Positions 62,003 to 64,000 of a stretch of 64,000 bases of DNA are shown here, piece after piece (the stretch's first letter is position 1; each line of letters opens with the position of its first letter). This DNA is from JAMXLO01 sp036265005 (GTDB taxonomy: Bacteria; Pseudomonadota; Alphaproteobacteria; Acetobacterales; Acetobacteraceae): the NCBI GenBank assembly GCA_036265005.1, contig DATAPW010000081.1:1-64000 (forward strand). The letters run 5' to 3'. Made by a program: the position numbers and the translations under genes. The notes below the pieces were generated by a model. The model was not told the origin of the DNA. It searched no databases and was given only the letters and a program-made list of their open reading frames with translations.

Positions 62003-63388
62003 TCAATCCGCAGCCAGCGCCGTCGCAGGCAGCATGGCTGACGTGACTGCCCGAAGGTCCGCCACATCCTCGAGTTCGCGCAGCATCGCCAGCAGCCGCT
62101 CCGCTGCATCCATCGGCAACGCGCGTGCCGCACAGTTCAGGAACTTTGCCTCCAGCAGTTCCACCGGCAGCGGATTCTCCGGTCCGCGGCCGAGCGGCCT
62201 GGCCACTTTCGCCGTCAGCACCCGTCCATCGGTCAACGCCACCCGCACCTCAGCGCCGAAATGTTCGGTGGTCGTCATCGGCATGTCGGGATGCGGCGCC
62301 GCATGGATCCGCTGCAACAGCGTGCGAATCGCGGGATCTCGGAAGCTATCGCCCTCGAAATGCTCCAGCGACACGCGACGATCCAGCAACGCACGGGCAA
62401 CGCAGTATTGCACGCTGAACTTGGCATCCAGCTCGCTCTGCGGGTCGGGTCGATTGGTGTGCGCGAGCCGTCGCGGATGCGTCCACGAATCCACCCGTTC
62501 CACCATTGCCGGCGTCAACCCGTGTTCGCGCACCAGGGCCAACATCGCATCCACTGCCGGATGCGTGCTGCCGCAGCACGGGTACTGCTTGATCGCCACA
62601 CCGGGCTGCACGATGTCCCACGGATTTCCCCAATCGCGCAGGATCGCCTCCGCATCGAAATTGCCCGCGCCGTTGAACACATGCAGGAACCCCTGCTTGT
62701 GCTCGATCGCGGCCGGGTTGGCGGTGAATCCATCGGCCGCCAGCAATGCCGCCAACAAGCCGTTGCGTGAGGCGTGGCCGACATGCAGCGGCTTGGTCAT
62801 GGTGCCGAAATTCGCCTTCAACCCGGACGAGAAGGTCGCCGCCAATCCCAGCGCCACGGCGGTCACCTCGGGTGCCAATCCCAACAGATGGCAGCACGCC
62901 GCCGTCGAACCGAACACGCCAATCGTCGCGGTCGGGTGCCAGCCCTTTTCGTAATGATGAAAATTGATGCCGCGCGCGATGCGCGTTTCGGCTTCCCATC
63001 CTGCGACGTAGGCGGCGATGAACGCGGTGCCGGCGGTGCCGCGCATTTCCGCCAGCGCGAACAACGCCGGCAGGATCGGTGCGGACGGATGGCCGCCCAG
63101 CGTATTGCTGCAATCGTCGAAATCCAGCGCGTGCGCCGCGGTGCCGTTGATCAGCGCGGCGTCCAGCGCCGATACGCGATGATCCGTCCCGAACACCAGG
63201 CACTGTCCCATCGGCGCGCCGGCTGTCGTCACGCGATCGACGATGCGCGCGCAGGGTTCGCTGGCGCCGGCCAAAGTGCAGCCCACCGTGTCCAGGATCG
63301 CCACCTTCGCCCAATGCAGCGCATCCTCGGGGAGCGCGTCGTACGTCACACCGGCGATCCGTTCGGCCAGTTCTCCAGCGATGCTCAT
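62003..63388 (-). CDS. MmgE/PrpD-family protein
   Basis: A 461-residue MmgE/PrpD protein (2-methylcitrate dehydratase, cis-aconitate decarboxylase and immune-responsive-gene-1 relatives). Motifs: VTYDALPEDALHWAKVAILDTVGCTLAG, INGTAAHALDFDDCSNTLGGHPSAPILPALFALAE, EKGWHPTATIGVFGSTAACCHLLGL, LKANFGTMTKPLHVGHASRNGLLAALLAADGF and KQYPCCGSTHPAVDA. The start at 63388 has TGGGAGGGA upstream. It is divergent from the partial binding protein gene by about 83 bases and may act on the organic acid imported or produced in this cluster (inference). Confidence 0.92.
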   Translation of the reverse strand: MSIAGELAERIAGVTYDALPEDALHWAKVAILDTVGCTLAGASEPCARIVDRVTTAGAPMGQCLVFGTDHRVSALDAALINGTAAHALDFDDCSNTLGGHPSAPILPALFALAEMRGTAGTAFIAAYVAGWEAETRIARGINFHHYEKGWHPTATIGVFGSTAACCHLLGLAPEVTAVALGLAATFSSGLKANFGTMTKPLHVGHASRNGLLAALLAADGFTANPAAIEHKQGFLHVFNGAGNFDAEAILRDWGNPWDIVQPGVAIKQYPCCGSTHPAVDAMLALVREHGLTPAMVERVDSWTHPRRLAHTNRPDPQSELDAKFSVQYCVARALLDRRVSLEHFEGDSFRDPAIRTLLQRIHAAPHPDMPMTTTEHFGAEVRVALTDGRVLTAKVARPLGRGPENPLPVELLEAKFLNCAARALPMDAAERLLAMLRELEDVADLRAVTSAMLPATALAAD

Positions 63389-63471
63389 GGTTCCCTCCCA
63401 CACGGGCGCGCCAACTATAGACACGTGATGCCGCGTGTTAGAAGCTCCCGGCCGATTTCGGAGGAAACCCT

Positions 63472-64000
63472 ATGAAAGTGCCGCGCCGAGCGCTGCTGTC
63501 CTTGCCTTTTGCCGCCGGCTTCGGCGGTGCGGCGCTGGCGCAGGATGCCGACTGGGCGAAAGTGGTGGATACCGCGAACAGGCAAGGCCATCTGGTCATC
63601 CTGCACAACACCCCACCGCCGCTTGGCGATCTCTGGCTGGCCGAGTTCCACAAGGCGTTCCCGAAGATCGACGTGGAAGCCACGCGGCTCGGAAGCTCCG
63701 AGCTGATGCAGCGCTTCAGCACCGAATATGCCGCCGGCGTTTCGCAGAGCGACGCGGTGATTACCCTGTGGGACGACACGCTGACGAAGTGGGTCGAGAA
63801 CGGCTGGGTGCGGACATGGGCGCCGGCGGAAGCCGCGGCATTCCCGGCTCGGTACAAGCGCAACGACCAGTTCTATACACTGCAGCTCATTCGATCGAGC
63901 CTGGTATCCAACAAGTCGCGCGTGCGCGAGGCCGACGCTCCGAAGGAGTGGACCGACTTCTTCGACGCGAAGTGGAAGGACAAGATTGGCATGGACCCGC
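63472..64000 (+). CDS. extracellular solute-binding protein, Fe3+/thiamine type, 3' end beyond window
   Basis: The first 176 codons of a type II periplasmic binding protein, cut by the window end. Signal peptide MKVPRRALLSLPFAAGFGGAALAQ, then ANRQGHLVILHNTPPPLGDLWLAEFHKAFPKIDVEATRLGSSELMQRF, SDAVITLWDDTLTKWVENGWVRTWAPAE, and EWTDFFDAKWKDKIGMDP, the last typical of the AfuA/PotD-like group for iron or small organic ligands. TCGGAGGAAA lies before the ATG. Partner permeases, if any, would be downstream. Confidence 0.9.
   Translation, partial: MKVPRRALLSLPFAAGFGGAALAQDADWAKVVDTANRQGHLVILHNTPPPLGDLWLAEFHKAFPKIDVEATRLGSSELMQRFSTEYAAGVSQSDAVITLWDDTLTKWVENGWVRTWAPAEAAAFPARYKRNDQFYTLQLIRSSLVSNKSRVREADAPKEWTDFFDAKWKDKIGMDP

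Overview
The window looks like chromosomal DNA of a GC-rich alphaproteobacterium, most likely Acetobacteraceae or a close relative (inference). The grounds are the strong GC codon bias, a MucR/Ros regulator, a Fur protein without CxxC pairs, the gene run NifU - malonic semialdehyde reductase - tsaB - rimI - mucR - fur - olsB, a DUF1127 protein, and the many solitary solute-binding proteins. I saw no rRNA, tRNA, CRISPR array, transposase or integrase.

Region 1 (1-13 kb) is mostly housekeeping and small-molecule transport. It holds a small membrane protein, a luciferase-like monooxygenase, a class II aldolase, lolA, a class I amidotransferase, three membrane exporters or permeases, an Fe-S scaffold-type NifU protein, a nitroreductase-fold reductase, tsaB-rimI, a TusA protein divergent from mucR, and fur-olsB.

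Region 2 (13.4-34 kb) is the accessory highlight. A forward unit encodes an outer-membrane two-partner-secretion transporter (TpsB), a 3,017-residue secreted filamentous protein (TpsA) with about eight tandem repeats of roughly 113 residues and only two cysteines, both in its tail, a predicted lipoprotein with TPR-like repeats and a caspase-like CHAT domain, and a membrane-anchored Ser/Thr kinase with a DUF4384-like periplasmic end. Facing it on the minus strand are tssG (a type VI secretion baseplate subunit with no other T6SS gene nearby), a SAM methyltransferase, an OmpA-like protein and an unfamiliar membrane-anchored HExxH protein. The two units end about 90 bases apart.

Region 3 (34-48 kb) holds the dapF-mtaB-ftsY operon, rlmB with a long basic N-terminal extension, a hydratase, cupin/GST/gloB genes, a methyltransferase, a DUF1127 gene followed by a 52-residue membrane protein, a LysR regulator, an amidohydrolase, a PPOX-fold enzyme, an EamA exporter bracketed by inverted palindromic repeats, and an unknown protein whose start codon directly follows a LexA-type operator.

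Region 4 (48.6-64 kb) is a transport and catabolism island. The minus strand reads class III aminotransferase, a branched-chain-type binding protein, then ugpB-ugpA-ugpE (no ATPase). The plus strand reads apt, a tripartite-type binding protein, a racemase-fold protein lacking the usual catalytic cysteines, a dihydroxyphthalate-decarboxylase-like binding protein, an HpcH/HpaI aldolase and a complete polar amino acid ABC importer. A MmgE/PrpD protein and the start of an iron-type binding protein close the window. The substrates are unknown; amino or organic acids are the reasonable guess.
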